From contig NC_082596.1 of the NCBI RefSeq assembly GCF_030936135.1, forward strand, positions 2,084,155-2,148,154: a stretch of 64,000 bases of DNA. The letters run 5' to 3'. Of this stretch, positions 34,301 through 45,800 are shown piece by piece. Numbering within the stretch: the first letter of the stretch is position 1; the number at the start of each line of letters is the position of its first letter. A program made the position numbers and the translations under genes. Source of the stretch: Gavia stellata. Its lineage: Eukaryota; Chordata; Aves; Gaviiformes; Gaviidae. Under the pieces are notes generated by a model. The model was not told the origin of the DNA. It did no database searches and saw only the letters and a program-made list of their open reading frames with translations.

Positions 34301-36470
34301 AGATGCAGAGTAGGAACAGTTGAGATAAACCAGCTTCAAGTGCGTTTACGCTCCTGTGGGAATAACAGATTAAAGCAATTTGGGAGTGTGGTTGGCTGGC
34401 AAGCAGAAGTTAGATACCTGTCATAAACATGTGAAGCAGGGCCTATTGACTAATTGTGATAATGATTTAAATAAAAACATCTTGCTAATTGCACAATTGA
34501 AGTATTGGACTTCTCATGGGTCCCTGCATGTCTTAGTTGTCTGCTGGTACTTGAGGGCAAGATTTTCAAGTAATTCAAGCACTGAGATGTAGCATTTTGC
34601 AAATTCTGTCTGCTGGCATCCAGCCACCACACTGAATATTCAGCCCTGTCTTAGGCAACCCAATTACCCCCACAGTGATAAAGGAGAAGCAGGTGGGTCA
34701 AACAGCTCCTCCTCACTATTATAATGAATTTACTCTTGATTTCTTTTTTTTTTCATCACACTCATCATATTTTTGGAGTTGGGATGTCCCAGCACATTCA
34801 GCCCATATTTACTGCATGTTCTAGGGTGCCGATCCAAAAATTAAGTAAAATTACCCTTATACTCTCTTGCGGACTACTTAAGACCTATCTGCAAAAAAAG
34901 ACAACCTACCAAACCCCCTATAACAAAGCAAGAGCAGAAGGACCATCTTTGTGCCCCAAACATTGAGCAGCCTAGTGTTGATAGGACTTTCCTGCATTAT
35001 AGGGTCTTCTGTGTGTGTGGCTCTGTCTTGCTTGACTTGTTACAGGGGGTCTGAACCCGCATCTGAGGCTGTGCTTTGACAACCAGACTACTGTATTTCT
35101 CATTCCTATTGGTACAAATACCTTTTACTCTTCCATTCCTGTTCTCAGTATGAGTATTTTGGAGAGATACCCTCCCCAGAGGTACCTGCAGGGACACGGA
35201 CAGAATCTGGTGGTCCACACTAAGGCCAACCTCATGTTTTTACTCCTTGCAGTTCAAACCTTGCAATGTTATACTTGCCACGAACCTACTGCTGTTGATA
35301 AGTGCTTGGCGATCCAGAACTGCACGAAGAATGAAACCATGTGCAAGACTACTATGTATTCCCTGGAGGAAGGTAAAGGCAATTACTTGGTTATCCATAT
35401 TTTTAACATGAGTCAGTGTTTCTACAGTGAGGACTGCTGGTGTGGGGAGCAGTACCTTTTCTCACTTAGATATATAAACCTGGGAGAGAGCTCCCACAGG
35501 GCGGAGAGTAGTCTCCTGCTGTTGCAGAAAGCAGTCTTCATGTGAGTGAATACTTAATGAATGCAAGCTCATAGTTAGTGCTCAGTGTTGAGCACGGTTA
35601 GAAAAAACATGCTGACTTGAGCTTGAGGCGTGGAGCTAAAAAATTCTGGCTCTCCAGACCATTTGCGTGACTCGCACAACAGGTGTGGGTTAAACAGTGC
35701 TCTCGTGACCCGAGAACTATTTATGAAAGCTGGGTGGAGTAGAGAGGCCAGTAGAGATGAGCCAAGCTCAGTAAGGTGGGGACACCAACTTCTGGTCATT
35801 TAGAGGCAAACCAGAAATGCCCTTGAGTTCTCTGGAGCTCTCAGGAAGGCATCATCAATCTGACTGGTGACCCTACAGGTCACAACCTGTCCAAATAAAG
35901 AAATGTATTGTGAAGGTAGAGGCTCTCTCTTTTGCATGGTCCTGCTGATAAGGCTCTGGTCGCACATGGGAGAGGCAGGAGAGAGTGAGTAGAGTCAAAG
36001 CAGAGGCAGAAAAAGTGCCTAGTTGACCTTCTGCAGGGTAAAGCTGATCCAGGCAGGGTACAGAGGATGCAAGGTGCTGTCCAGCTTGCAGCCACTCAGT
36101 GGGAACTGTTTCCTATATTCCTGGTAGAAAGTAGACCAATTGCATTTGAACTGGAGCTAAGACTTTGGTGGTGAAGGCAGCTAATGTTTCACTAGGGACA
36201 AGGAGAGTTCTCCATTCCTCCCATTCCTAACTGTTCCTTCTTTCTTGCTTTGTTGTAGTTTATCCCTTCATGGGAGTCTCGACCGTCACCAAGATGTGCT
36301 CTTCCATCTGCATCCCATCCGATGTGGACGGGATTGGCATGACACGCCCTGTCTCCTGCTGTTACTCTGACTTGTGCAATGTTGATAACGCAGCTAGTTT
36401 GAGGACCAGCTTTGTGCCAGTTGGGATGCTAGCAAGTTCCCTTTGTTCCCTCTTCTGGACTAGACTGTGA
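28290..36470 (+). CDS. LYPD2: LYPD2, Ly6/PLAUR domain-containing protein 2 (three coding exons)
   Basis: Exons 28290-28341, 35253-35372 and 36259-36470 join to 127 residues. Residues 1-18 form a signal peptide (MKVFLSLLLVAVASMEFV). The ten-cysteine Ly6 domain begins at LQCYTCHEP. It shares with human LYPD2 the block NETMCKTT, the VYPF junction created exactly at the second splice site, the STVTK stretch, PSDVDGIG and PVSCC, ending in DLCNVD. Two sequons (NCT, NET) are visible. The last 25 residues are mostly hydrophobic and end WTRL, fitting a GPI-anchor signal. Splice sites are GT/AG and both introns are phase 1. In mammals LYPD2 is an epithelial, predicted GPI-anchored protein of poorly defined function next to SLURP1, and the same neighbour appears here. 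Confidence 0.95.
32508..33237 (+). mobile_element. CR1 LINE copy, left part (split by an LTR)
   Basis: It begins near 'tccttcaccaaggggaagtc' and runs through the RT domain. The catalytic box reads FVDD (32859-32870) instead of FADD. In-frame stops are present, for example TGA at about 32752. It ends in the 5-bp target site ACTGG just before the LTR. A short direct duplication of 'ccttcccctctactcaa' lies at 33198-33232. The element resumes after the LTR. Confidence 0.9.
33238..33858 (-). mobile_element. Solo LTR of an endogenous retrovirus, 621 bp, inserted in CR1
   Basis: The element is bounded by TG...CA and flanked by a perfect 5-bp duplication ACTGG (33233-33237 and 33859-33863). Read on the minus strand it starts TGTGCTGGTTTTGGCTGGGA. 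It has a strong TATA box (TATATAAAG, positions 33554-33562) and an ATTAAA poly(A)-type signal (about 33363-33368), so its own transcription points leftward, antisense to LYPD2. No internal retroviral genes are present, so it is a recombination-derived solo LTR. A 5-bp duplication fits ERVL-type or similar elements. The sequence resembles an LTR family very common in neoavian genomes, as I recall it. Confidence 0.9.
33859..34250 (+). mobile_element. CR1 LINE copy, right part (after the LTR)
   Basis: It resumes with 'tgagaccacacctggagtac', directly continuing the CR1 sequence before the LTR. It runs through a shortened 'aagctgagagagctggg' block into the 3' UTR ('gggattggaccagatgacct') and the 'ccattctgtcattctgtgag' tail. 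Part of the region near 33985-34030 is deleted relative to other CR1 copies. Confidence 0.9.
35253..35372 (+). CDS. LYPD2: LYPD2 coding exon 2 (first half of Ly6 domain)
   Basis: 120 bp, acceptor ccttgcag and donor gtaaag, phase 1 at both ends. It encodes QCYTC through NETMCKTTMYSLEE. Confidence 0.95.
35373..36258 (+). other. LYPD2: LYPD2 intron 2 (0.9 kb)
   Basis: GT-AG intron with a pyrimidine-rich acceptor (ctttgttgtag). No repeat was recognised. Confidence 0.85.
36259..36470 (+). CDS. LYPD2: LYPD2 coding exon 3 (second half of Ly6 domain, GPI signal, stop)
   Basis: 212 bp to TGA. It carries the YPF, STVTK, PSDVDGIG and SCCYSDLCN motifs and the hydrophobic tail. Confidence 0.95.
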
Positions 36471-37095
36471 GGAGCTGATGGGGAGGTCTTTCATCTTGAA
36501 GAACCCAATGAAGAAAAGAGTAAACACTTGCCAGCCCACCTTTCTGTTCGGATGCCTCATGGACAACCCTCAACAGCTCCCAGAAATCGCTTTTTCAGTA
36601 CCCACCCTTTTCCCACCACCAAGAGAGAAGCAAAACTTAGGAAGTCCTGACACAAAGTTTTGAATTCACTCTTCAACAACTCCTGCAAAATTAACTCTGG
36701 AGTTTCTTTGCTGTGCTGGTCTGGTTGGTTTTGAACTGAAAAATTCTCCTGTATGCAGTATATTTAAAACAAAAAACCTTGTGCTAAGAGCCTTCCATAC
36801 CTCCTTAGAGTATTTTTTGCCCAGGTGTTTGCCAGCAGAATAGCTGAATTAGCCAGTCTTCTCAAATGAAACTCAGTTATGTGGCAGGTCCTCTCCACCC
36901 TACAGTTTCGTGCTGGGTCCTTCTGCTGTCTAGATCTCCTTCTTTGTACACAAGAAATTAAGGAGACACATCGGTGTCCAAAATACGAGGCAGAAGACTA
37001 AACTTCCCATGCCAATGACCTGATCCAAAGAGGCTAAAATCTCATGTTTTCTGTACCCTTTTGAGCAGAATAAAAATAATATTGTGTTAAAACTG
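36471..37095 (+). other. LYPD2: Probable LYPD2 3' untranslated region
   Basis: Non-coding sequence from the stop codon to shortly after the AATAAA at 37069. The extent is inferred from that signal. Confidence 0.6.
37069..37074 (+). terminator. LYPD2: Probable poly(A) signal of LYPD2
   Basis: AATAAA about 600 bp after the stop codon, a distance close to that in LY6E (587 bp). The downstream GT-rich element is weak ('attgtgttaaaactgtagtg'). Confidence 0.6.
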
Positions 37096-37143
37096 TAGTG
37101 ATCACTAAAGTTATTTATAGTGCACCTGTCCTCTGATAAAGTT

Positions 37144-37191
37144 TATTATTTTATTTTATTTTATTTTATTTTATTTTATTTTATTTTATTT
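37144..37191. repeat. (TTTTA)n microsatellite, about nine units
   Basis: Perfect 'ttttattttattttatttta' pentanucleotide array of about 45 bp, roughly 70 bp past the likely LYPD2 poly(A) signal. It is probably length-polymorphic. Confidence 0.95.
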
Positions 37192-37649
37192 CCAAACTCC
37201 AGTTCCACCTTTCAGTATTGTTGATACAGTGAGACGAGTTAGGTTTTGTGGTCAGTCTTGCAGTGGATGTGTAAGACATTTCCCATTATCCCTCACTGGC
37301 AGTGGCCTTCCATCAACATTTCTTCCACCAACTCAACTGGTACGAAACTATCTTTACTGGGAAGATTGGGTGACTTGTGTAACAGTTCTGGCCTGAATTT
37401 GGAATTCAGTGGAATGACTTTCCCCCTAGCCTCAATCCTCTAGAGCATCATCTGCAATTCCTTGTATATTGGTTAGGGGCGCCTACATTTTTATGTTGTC
37501 CAGCCTGGTCTGATTCTGCATTTTTCTATAATCCCCTTTTCAAGATCTACCAGCAAAAATGTCCTTCTCCAATTATCACTCTGCTTGTGATATTTGAAAT
37601 CATCACTGAAGATGTGCTTTAAAGTCTTTTATGTAGCATATGCATAAAA
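37192..37649. other. Intergenic DNA, no feature recognised
   Basis: No exon or repeat was recognised. Confidence 0.4.
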
Positions 37650-37776
37650 GCGGGCTTCCAAGAGAGGTGGTACAATTTCCATCCTTGGAAGTTTTCATGA
37701 CCCAACTGGATGAAGTCCTGAGAAACCTGGGCTGTCCCCACAGCTGAAATCTTTGATCAGGAACTTGGTTTAGACA
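37650..37776 (+). repeat. CR1 LINE fragment (3' UTR part)
   Basis: The order 'gagaggtggtacaatttcca', 'tccttggaagttttcatgac' and 'tggatgaagtcctgagaaac' is the CR1 segment just past the coding region, on the + strand. The terminal repeat tail is not evident, so the copy is truncated or eroded at both ends. Confidence 0.75.
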
Positions 37777-39538
37777 CTCTCTGAGTTTCCCATTCCTACC
37801 TGAATTTCCTGTGAGCTTATGATGTACCCCCTGGGAACACCAGAGCACAAACCACTATTTTCAGGCATGCTGCAAAGTCTGGCAGATGTTTCTGCAATGA
37901 TTTTCACCTGTCCTGCATTGCTTCCCATTGCCAAAGTGAGAACAGATTTGGAACAAGCTGCAATTCTGGATTCACATACAGCTCCCAGGCTGCTCAAATA
38001 TAATTCCTTTGCTGGAACAACATTGTGTAGGTGGTCAGGGTGCTGCACTGGCATGGAAGTGGCTGGATGAACCAGGTTGACCTGGCTTTGAAAACAAGCT
38101 GCAGGCTTGCATTAGCTGGCAGTGTGTGTTCTGCAGTGTCCTCTACCTGTAAGCCATGCCCAGGGCTCAGTCCCCAGAGGCATGTGATACGTTTTTGGCT
38201 TTCTGCTGCACAAGGGTGGTATATGAAGGTTCCCCCTTTTTATCTGCCAGTTCTGGCAGTCAGCAGTCTCAGGTTTTGCTGGCCCAGGGGCTGCATCAGG
38301 ACTACTGTGTATGGTAACCAACAGTGAAACACCACCAAAAGGTCTCACTGCATGTTGATTTTTATTCACAGTCCCAGCCTTCACAGCACCATTTTAGGCT
38401 TAATGCCACCATTTCATTAAGGGTTGTTTGTTTCTCTTTCAAACCCTCTGCCCCACAGTTTCATTCAGACCCCTTGTTCTCATAGATAAGCAGTAGTGAG
38501 ACCACCCCCGTCTACCTTTTCTACACCATTGATGCTACATAGCCCTGTGTCCACCCTGGTAGCTCTTTTCCAAGCCAAAGATCCCTTGTCTAAATCCAGG
38601 TATCACTCATGAACCCATGAGTACATGAACGTATCTGTACTCCAGATACCGAGTGCAATAGAGAAAACACCATTAAAAATCCTAAGTGAACCCCGTGGGG
38701 AAAGAAGGGTGTCAAATACTCTCACCAGTCCCAGGACATGCACGGGTGCCAAGACATGAAGTGGACACTTCACGTTCTTGCTGTGCTATTGCTAAGACCT
38801 AACACAAGCGATTTGTCATGCACTGGTAAAATGCAATGGTGACAGGCCAATTTGTGGCCACTGGGTTCCATCATGGCCACCTCTCTGCTTTTCATTGCAT
38901 TACTGAATGATGTTTTTTACATCCAGAAACCCAGGGCACTTTACTATAGCTGGTAACTTTCTTCTACAACCTGAAGAAATTGAAGTTTCCCTGAAAGCAA
39001 AGCTGGAGCGCCAATATGTGGATAAGAATGTCCTCATCTCTGTCCATAGGCAGACAAATCTGTCCTGTGACAAATCCTATTTTATCTTCTTTCTCCAAAA
39101 AAAGCCAAACAGACCCCCATTTATTTTACATTGTTGTAAATGGAGGGTTTATTAAGATGTGGTGAAAATACGTGGCTACTCACTCACTTGTTAGGGATAG
39201 AAAAAATATTAGGCATTTCCCATTCACTGCCCAGAAGTGTATGTATGTCAGCACTTCTGCACATGAGACCAACATTAATTACGTACTAGCAAAACTCGGA
39301 AAGAAGTAGAACTTTCACAGATTTTTCACTGCACAGTACTGCTCTTTCTCAGATGTGAGTTACTGGACTCAGACTACCCTGTCCCTACCCTGCGTTGGTT
39401 GATAAGCAGTGCAGTCATGGCCCAGAACATCACAACATTATCATGTCAAAGAGCATTTAAAAACAAATACATCAGGAGCCAGATTATTGTGTTATATCAT
39501 CATCTTAGAGAACAACACTAAAAATACCACTGCAGTCA
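37777..39538. other. Intergenic DNA, no gene recognised
   Basis: No exon with a family motif and no RNA gene was seen. Only short frames occur on either strand. Confidence 0.45.
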
Positions 39539-39882
39539 CACAGAATCATTAAGGTTGGAAAAGACCTTTAAGATCATCAAGTCCAACCATCAACTAACAC
39601 CCCCATGCCCATTAAACCATGTCCCCCAATGCCATGTCCACACATTCCTTGAACACCTCCAGGGATGGTGACTCCACCACTTCCCTGGGCAGCTTATTCC
39701 AGTGTTTCACCACTCTCTCAGTAAAGAAATTTTTCCTAATATCCAGTCTAAACCTCCCCTGGTACAATTTGAGGCCATTTCCTCTTGTCCTGTCGCTAGT
39801 CACTTGGGAGAAGAGACCAACACCCACCTCTCTGCAACCTCCTTTCAGGTAATTGTAGAGAGCGATGAGGTCTCCCCAGTCA
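39539..39882 (-). repeat. CR1 LINE 3' end, reversed, 5'-truncated
   Basis: It starts with 'cacagaatcattaaggttgg', the reversed CR1 tail. It runs through 'aagatcatcaagtccaacca', 'ttcctgggcagcttattcc'-like text and 'tcttgtcctgtcgctagtca', and stops at 'gcgatgaggtctcccc'. Low divergence suggests a fairly young insertion. Part of it is nearly identical to the copy at 54815-55004. Confidence 0.92.
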
Positions 39883-42800
39883 TGGACACTGAGAGTATAA
39901 GAAGTCATCAGTAGAGATACTGAAAATGCTTGAAACCAAGCCATTGCTGGGCTTGGGAAGGTGAGTAGAGCATATCTGGCTGGTGGAGCTGAAGTCCTGT
40001 CACCAGAAATGTGCACAGAAGAAAAACCATTGGCTCCCAATTGCAAGAGATGACGCTGTAACTCTGTAGCCCAGTAAACACAATACTGTCATTGCTTGTA
40101 ATAGGCCATGCTCCTTTTATTGAGTTTGCAAGTCCTCAGGGCTGAGGCTTGTTGGGCTTCCTTTGAGTGAACTTGTCTTGACCTGCCTTCAGCTTTGTTT
40201 TTACTCTGCTCAGCTGTAACAGCAGTTTTCCTAATTGGCCAGGTGGCTGTGCCTAATTTGCTTCACTTTTGTTTATCTTTGCATGGTGCAACTGTAAGTT
40301 TACATAGAGAGCCATAACAAGGAGTTGTTGTATGTAGAATGAGACATTTACAACTCCGACTTAAATACAGACCTGGTACGGCAGCAGAGGCCTCAAGAGA
40401 TGGAGGTGCAGGACATGGCACAGAGTGCTGACGTGGGGCAATAAGAGGTGGGGCACCGGCTTGGCATTAAGAGACCCCTCGGCTATAAACGACTCACCAA
40501 CAGTCAAAGAAATGCAGAAGTGGACAAAATCTTTAGGAATAGCAAAGCTAACAAAGAGCAAATATCAAACCAATGTAAAATGCACTGTACAGGGTAAAAT
40601 CCTATGCGAGGTGGACCTGCACCTTCTGACCAAGGAAAAAAGAGCAAGGTATGAAAGCAAACATAGTCAAAATGACTTCCAGTAGATCCTCAGTTGAGGA
40701 AGAAGAACCCTTTTCCACCATCATACTCCTCCCAATGGAGGACTCAGAATGCAGATGGCTCACTGTACCTCCCTGTAAGGTGAAAGGCAGAAATTTTAGT
40801 GGAAGAGTGAGCATAACACCAGGAAAATGGGTAGAAACTAGTAAGTATGTGTATAACAATTTTAACTGTATTGTTATTGAAATTTTTTCTGTAGCAATAA
40901 TTATTATTTCCTTTTTCTTTTTATGTCTGTAATAATTTGATCTTCACTGATCATAATTCTTTGATTAAACTGTTAAGATTTCATCCATAGTAATAATAAA
41001 CTCTTGGCTTTACATATAAGATGTGTTTCCTTTTTGCCCATAACAAGATTTTGAGCATAACAAAAATATGGAGATTCCCAGCTGGGTATGGGAGATGGCT
41101 AGGTATACAGATGCTTGAGCAGGCCATATTTCAAGGGCTACTTATTTGGCTGTGGTGCACATCGATGTCTCCACAGGTAACGGTCAGTCCAGCTCCTGAC
41201 ACTGAAGGCACCTTTGTGGTATCTGGGAAACTCACAGTCAAGGGATGTGTTATTCTGGGGAGCAGTGATTTTGAAAATAACTGGAGTGTTGTGGGTAGAC
41301 ATCTAAAGTGGAGCTCCTAGAAAGACACCAAAACCCTTTGGATTGTTGCGGTGTTTTCATGGGACATAACACCACAGGCCTGAGAAGGTTTTGTTACCTC
41401 TTTGCTCTGGACTGGTGGGGCTTCTCATGGCAGGACGTGGGGGAGCGAAGCAATGAGCAGCACTTTTCTCCTTCTTTGTTTTGTGCCATTCCACTGCTTG
41501 AAATTGCTCATACTAGGAGTTCAAGGATAAGCAGTGCAAGTACTTCCATGAGAAAAGGAAATCTGGTAACACGGGACCCTTCACTCCAGCAAGAAATGGT
41601 ATAACAAGATACTACAAGCTGAAGGCAGACAAATTGAAATAAGGTGCACATTTTTAACCTCAAAGTACAGTCTACTGAGTGCTTCGATGGATTCTCTCTA
41701 AGGGGAAGTATTTTTTGTAGAGAGTGGGTGTAACTGAGAATGGGGCAGAATTACGGTGTAGACATCTACACTTGAGCCATTTCTCATAGCTCCCTTGAGA
41801 ATCAGTGGAAAGACAGAGAGTCACAATTAATTTGACCAGGGCACAATTAATTTGATGTGATGTTAACATCTACTGTAGGATGGAGTAGGCTGGAAATGAT
41901 CATTTCTTAGTGGTGGCTGTTCGAGAAGCTTGAATGAATAGTTCTGGTGGAGCCTTCAACATTAAAATTATCCAATGTTTGGTGAGGTGGGCCCTACCTT
42001 CAGTGTCTTTTCTTGTTAGTACCAAGCCTGGCATCACAAAAAGACAGAAGAAGGAGCATACACTGGGAAAGAAAGTAAACTGTGACTGCGCAGAAGTCCT
42101 TGGTGGGGTTTTCTCCAGCTACGCCAAAGCCACAGACGCAGGCACGTGGCAAATTGGGCTGAGCACAAAATGTGACACCTGGGAGAAAATCAGAGAGTCC
42201 CAGCACCCTGACTGTCCTGTGATTTCATTAGAGGTGAGCGGTGAGAATTCTTCATACAGTTGCGTGCTTCAGCCCTCCCCTTTAGGATGCGCTTGAACCA
42301 AGAAGATTTTTTGAGATCCCCACCAGGTAAAAAGCATTAGACACAGATGATGGCAGCCACTTCTCAGGGCTCATGCTCCATGACTTTAACTCGTGCATCT
42401 GCGTAGCTGTCATCGCTTTGACAAGACACATGCGGAGGAGGCTAAACTTCCCCTCCCTTCATTGGCCATGGATGCTTCACCTCTTTAATCTCTGGCCAGT
42501 TTGTCAGCATGTTTCCCGTATTTCAGCTATTATGGCAGGGATCACAGCTCCTGAATGAGATGTAGTCTGAAAAGCAGAAAATCTGTGTGGGTGGGACACT
42601 GTGCTTCGTAGTTGCATCCCCAGACCAAAACAGAGCTCTTAAACCATGGGGCAATGCTCTGGTTAAACACAAACCTGAACCGTTCTTGCAAGGAGCAGGT
42701 AGCGTGGCATGCAAAATCTGTATATATCTCTGTTCCCACCAAGCTGGTGTAAAAGCTGTCAGCACCTAGGCTGCTTCTGCAAGTGACGTCTCTGCTTATT

Positions 42801-45800
42801 TATTTCCTCCCAACAGTCCCAGAAGGTCTTTTTTTGTTCATTTTTTGCTAAAATGTAGTTCCTTCCTCATCCAATTTACCTCCAGATCCATCTATTTTTT
42901 CTGGTCCTCCTCATTCCTAGGAGCTGTTTGAGGCTTATGCTCAAAAAAACCCTGGGAACTTTTAATTCTGGAAACAACGAAGAGCAGCTTAGCATACGTC
43001 ATATCTGAGCTCTGTGTAAACACCTCACAGAGCTTCTTTGCCAGCCTTTTGCAACAATGGCAGAAGTGTGAAGTGGGCTGTTTATTTTAAAAATGAAAAA
43101 AGAAAGCTATGTAAAATATCCCAGCAAATGTTTTGAAATGCTAGGAGAAGCAATGGTTCATGTCATCGATGCAAGGCAAGGAGGACTTCAGGGAGAGATG
43201 GATAACTTGATATATCTGAAAGCTGTCTGAAGAAATCAGGCAGGACTTTTCTTGGTCAGCGGAGAGACACTGCCTTTGCAGTAGACATCCATCCCACCCC
43301 TCCCTGACACTTGTATGGGGCTGGGATGAGTTGCTACCTAATTTTTTGTTAATGTGAATGTCTCCCAAAGTGATCTGCATTCTCTTCCTAGCTCAGCTCA
43401 GCGATGAATTTTTGTAGATCAATCTGGCTGTAGCTCATTGCTTCAGCTACCAGCTCAAGAGCCCTTCCCCTGGGCCTTGGAGCCGTGTAAGACAGGTTTC
43501 CCCAGGGAAAAGCAGGTATCAGCCAGGACTCTCGATAAACGCAACACCACTGTACGCAGAGCTAAGCTACCTACAAGATACGTCTCTGAATATCTTGTGT
43601 TTTCTCCCTTTCCTCAGTGGCACAGCAAAGGGAGTGCGTTAGCCGGGCAGGTGAACGCTCTGCTTGGAAGCCCTCCAGGTAAAATCCGGCTTTGTGATTG
43701 CATGATATAGTCCAGGCAATGAAACTGAGAGGCAGCAAACACCCCTGCCAGAATGCTTCAGGTCTGAGACCTGGCACGGCTGCCCCTGAAAGACATGAGA
43801 AGTTGGGACCTGTGTAGTGCTTCCAATTTTCACAGAGTAGTTTGAATCTATTGTGTTTGCTGATTCTTTCTTAGAGGAGGCATTTCAGGAGGCCAAGGCA
43901 TTTGTGACCTGCCGCTGAGACTGCAGAGCCATTCAGTAATATCCGTAGGAGGAGGCATGGAGGTTTCCTTTTACGTCCCTACATAAGCATGCACTTTGCT
44001 GCTGCTGACGTGAGCTGCAGTCTGAAGTTCAAGGCGTGCTTGCGCTGCGCTGACCGCAGAGAAGCACAGCAGGACCTCATCTCATTTACTGCTTATTTAT
44101 TATTCACGGCTCTTCTCATTTGCTGTGTTTCTCCATGAACCTTTCTGACCAAGCCTGGAGAAACCCACTTTCAGCAATGCAGCTTTGCGTTACCGTCCTG
44201 GAAAAAAAACTGGATCGTTGTACCCGGAGTGAGTGTCGCAGTTTGCAAGCAGAGTTGCGTGTGTGCATAGTCAGGGAAGCAGTTATGTACGCTTGTAAAA
44301 TCCAGGAAGTTCTTTTGAAAACTTCTTTTTAAAACAAATCTAGATGACTTATTTCAATCAGAGAAGAATACCCGTGGTTATATAACAAGAAGATTATCTT
44401 TCACGTAATGGCTGTGTAAACATGACTCATGCCCTTAAGGGTAAGGCTGTGTGACCAGTCAATGGTTACGCACTTGGAAATCTGTCCTCCCTATGGCAAC
44501 TTCGCCTTCCCCTTTGCAAACAAACTGTGAAGGAATTGGGTACAGCACAGCCACTGTTCTTTAGTCCTCTGAACAGGGAGGATTGAGACTATTGCTGACA
44601 TTTGAAAAGACATCCAGTTGTAAGCGACAGCAACTGGTGTAGAGTGAAAGGCATTTTGAGGGTAAAGCAGAAAAGAAGGAGTTGCCCCCTGGTATGGATC
44701 CAGATCTGGAATTATAATACAAATGAGGTTGCAAGGGAGCTCTGGGGTCTCTAGTCCAACATCCTGGGCAAAGAAGGCCTGGTTTGGGGTCCATTCCAAC
44801 TAACCTCTTCACTAGCTGCTGATATTTCGCACATGAGCAGACCCCACGTGAGCACAGATCTGTCCTCCCGTTCCCCAGCCCCAAGGCAGCAGCATGAGCA
44901 GGAGTATTGCTTTGCACAAACAGCTGGAAAACATGTAGATTGAAGTCCTGATCCAAAGCCCCTGGTAAATTATATCGGTTGAGAGACTTTCCCCAGGCTA
45001 CAGTAGAATGAGGGTGGGATGGGAACTGAGCCATCCTTCATAGGTGCCCTGAACCGTCAGCTCTCCCTTATTCATGGACAAACAATATTTCTTGCAAACA
45101 GAACTGTTTCGGTTTGTGGGGATGTATTTGCAACCTGCTTCTGATTTTCTTTGGAGTAATTAGTCATTTAAAAGTGTTCACAAACCACACAGAGCCTTTG
45201 TTTTCTATTTTTGCAAAGGGCTTTTGCTCAGTGTCATGCACAAGGATGTGCAGGCTTCTCTGACTATAAAATGGGAAGAATATTTATCACCCAGCTTTGA
45301 TGCTGAAGTCTTTGTGCCTAAATTCAGACTCTGAGCTCCTCAGAGGGAAAGCTGCTATAGAGCTTCAAAGCCTTGTGATTTGTTAGCTTGGCAATGAGTC
45401 CTTACCAGTGTTCCCATTTGATTTACAACAGGGAGTGCAGGACACTTTCCAGAGGCAAAGGTACTAGTTTTCCTGAGAGAAGGATCTCACAGAAAGCTTG
45501 AAGCTTGGCTGGAAATGTTGCAGTCTTCATCCCCCAAAATCAAAGTCTGGATGCCCAGTGCATCCTTGTCCTAGTTATCAGACTGAATTAGAATATGCAG
45601 CTATTTATAATGGAAACCTACATCTCAGTACCAAAAATAGAACGGAACAAAACCTCGTGAGGAATTAAAAAAACATTAGAAATAACAGCGCTGCATCTCA
45701 AGAGCTGTAGGTATGCCATGGACCTGGTTTGCTTTAAAAGCTGTTTACTATGGTGGTGGCTAACTCCACGGCATCTTTCTAGACCTATACTGATGGCAGG

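Larger units (their letters stand above)
28342..35252 (+). other. LYPD2: LYPD2 intron 1 (6.9 kb)
   Basis: Donor gtaagt, acceptor tactccttgcag. It holds a CR1 copy interrupted by a solo LTR (separate entries), a short GATA repeat at about 30899-30914 and ordinary DNA elsewhere. No nested gene was recognised at 28342-32500 or 34255-35252. Confidence 0.85.

Noticed and set aside
39612-40046. Minus-strand frame of 144 residues
   Set aside because: It is mostly CR1 sequence read in the element's sense direction plus unrelated flank.
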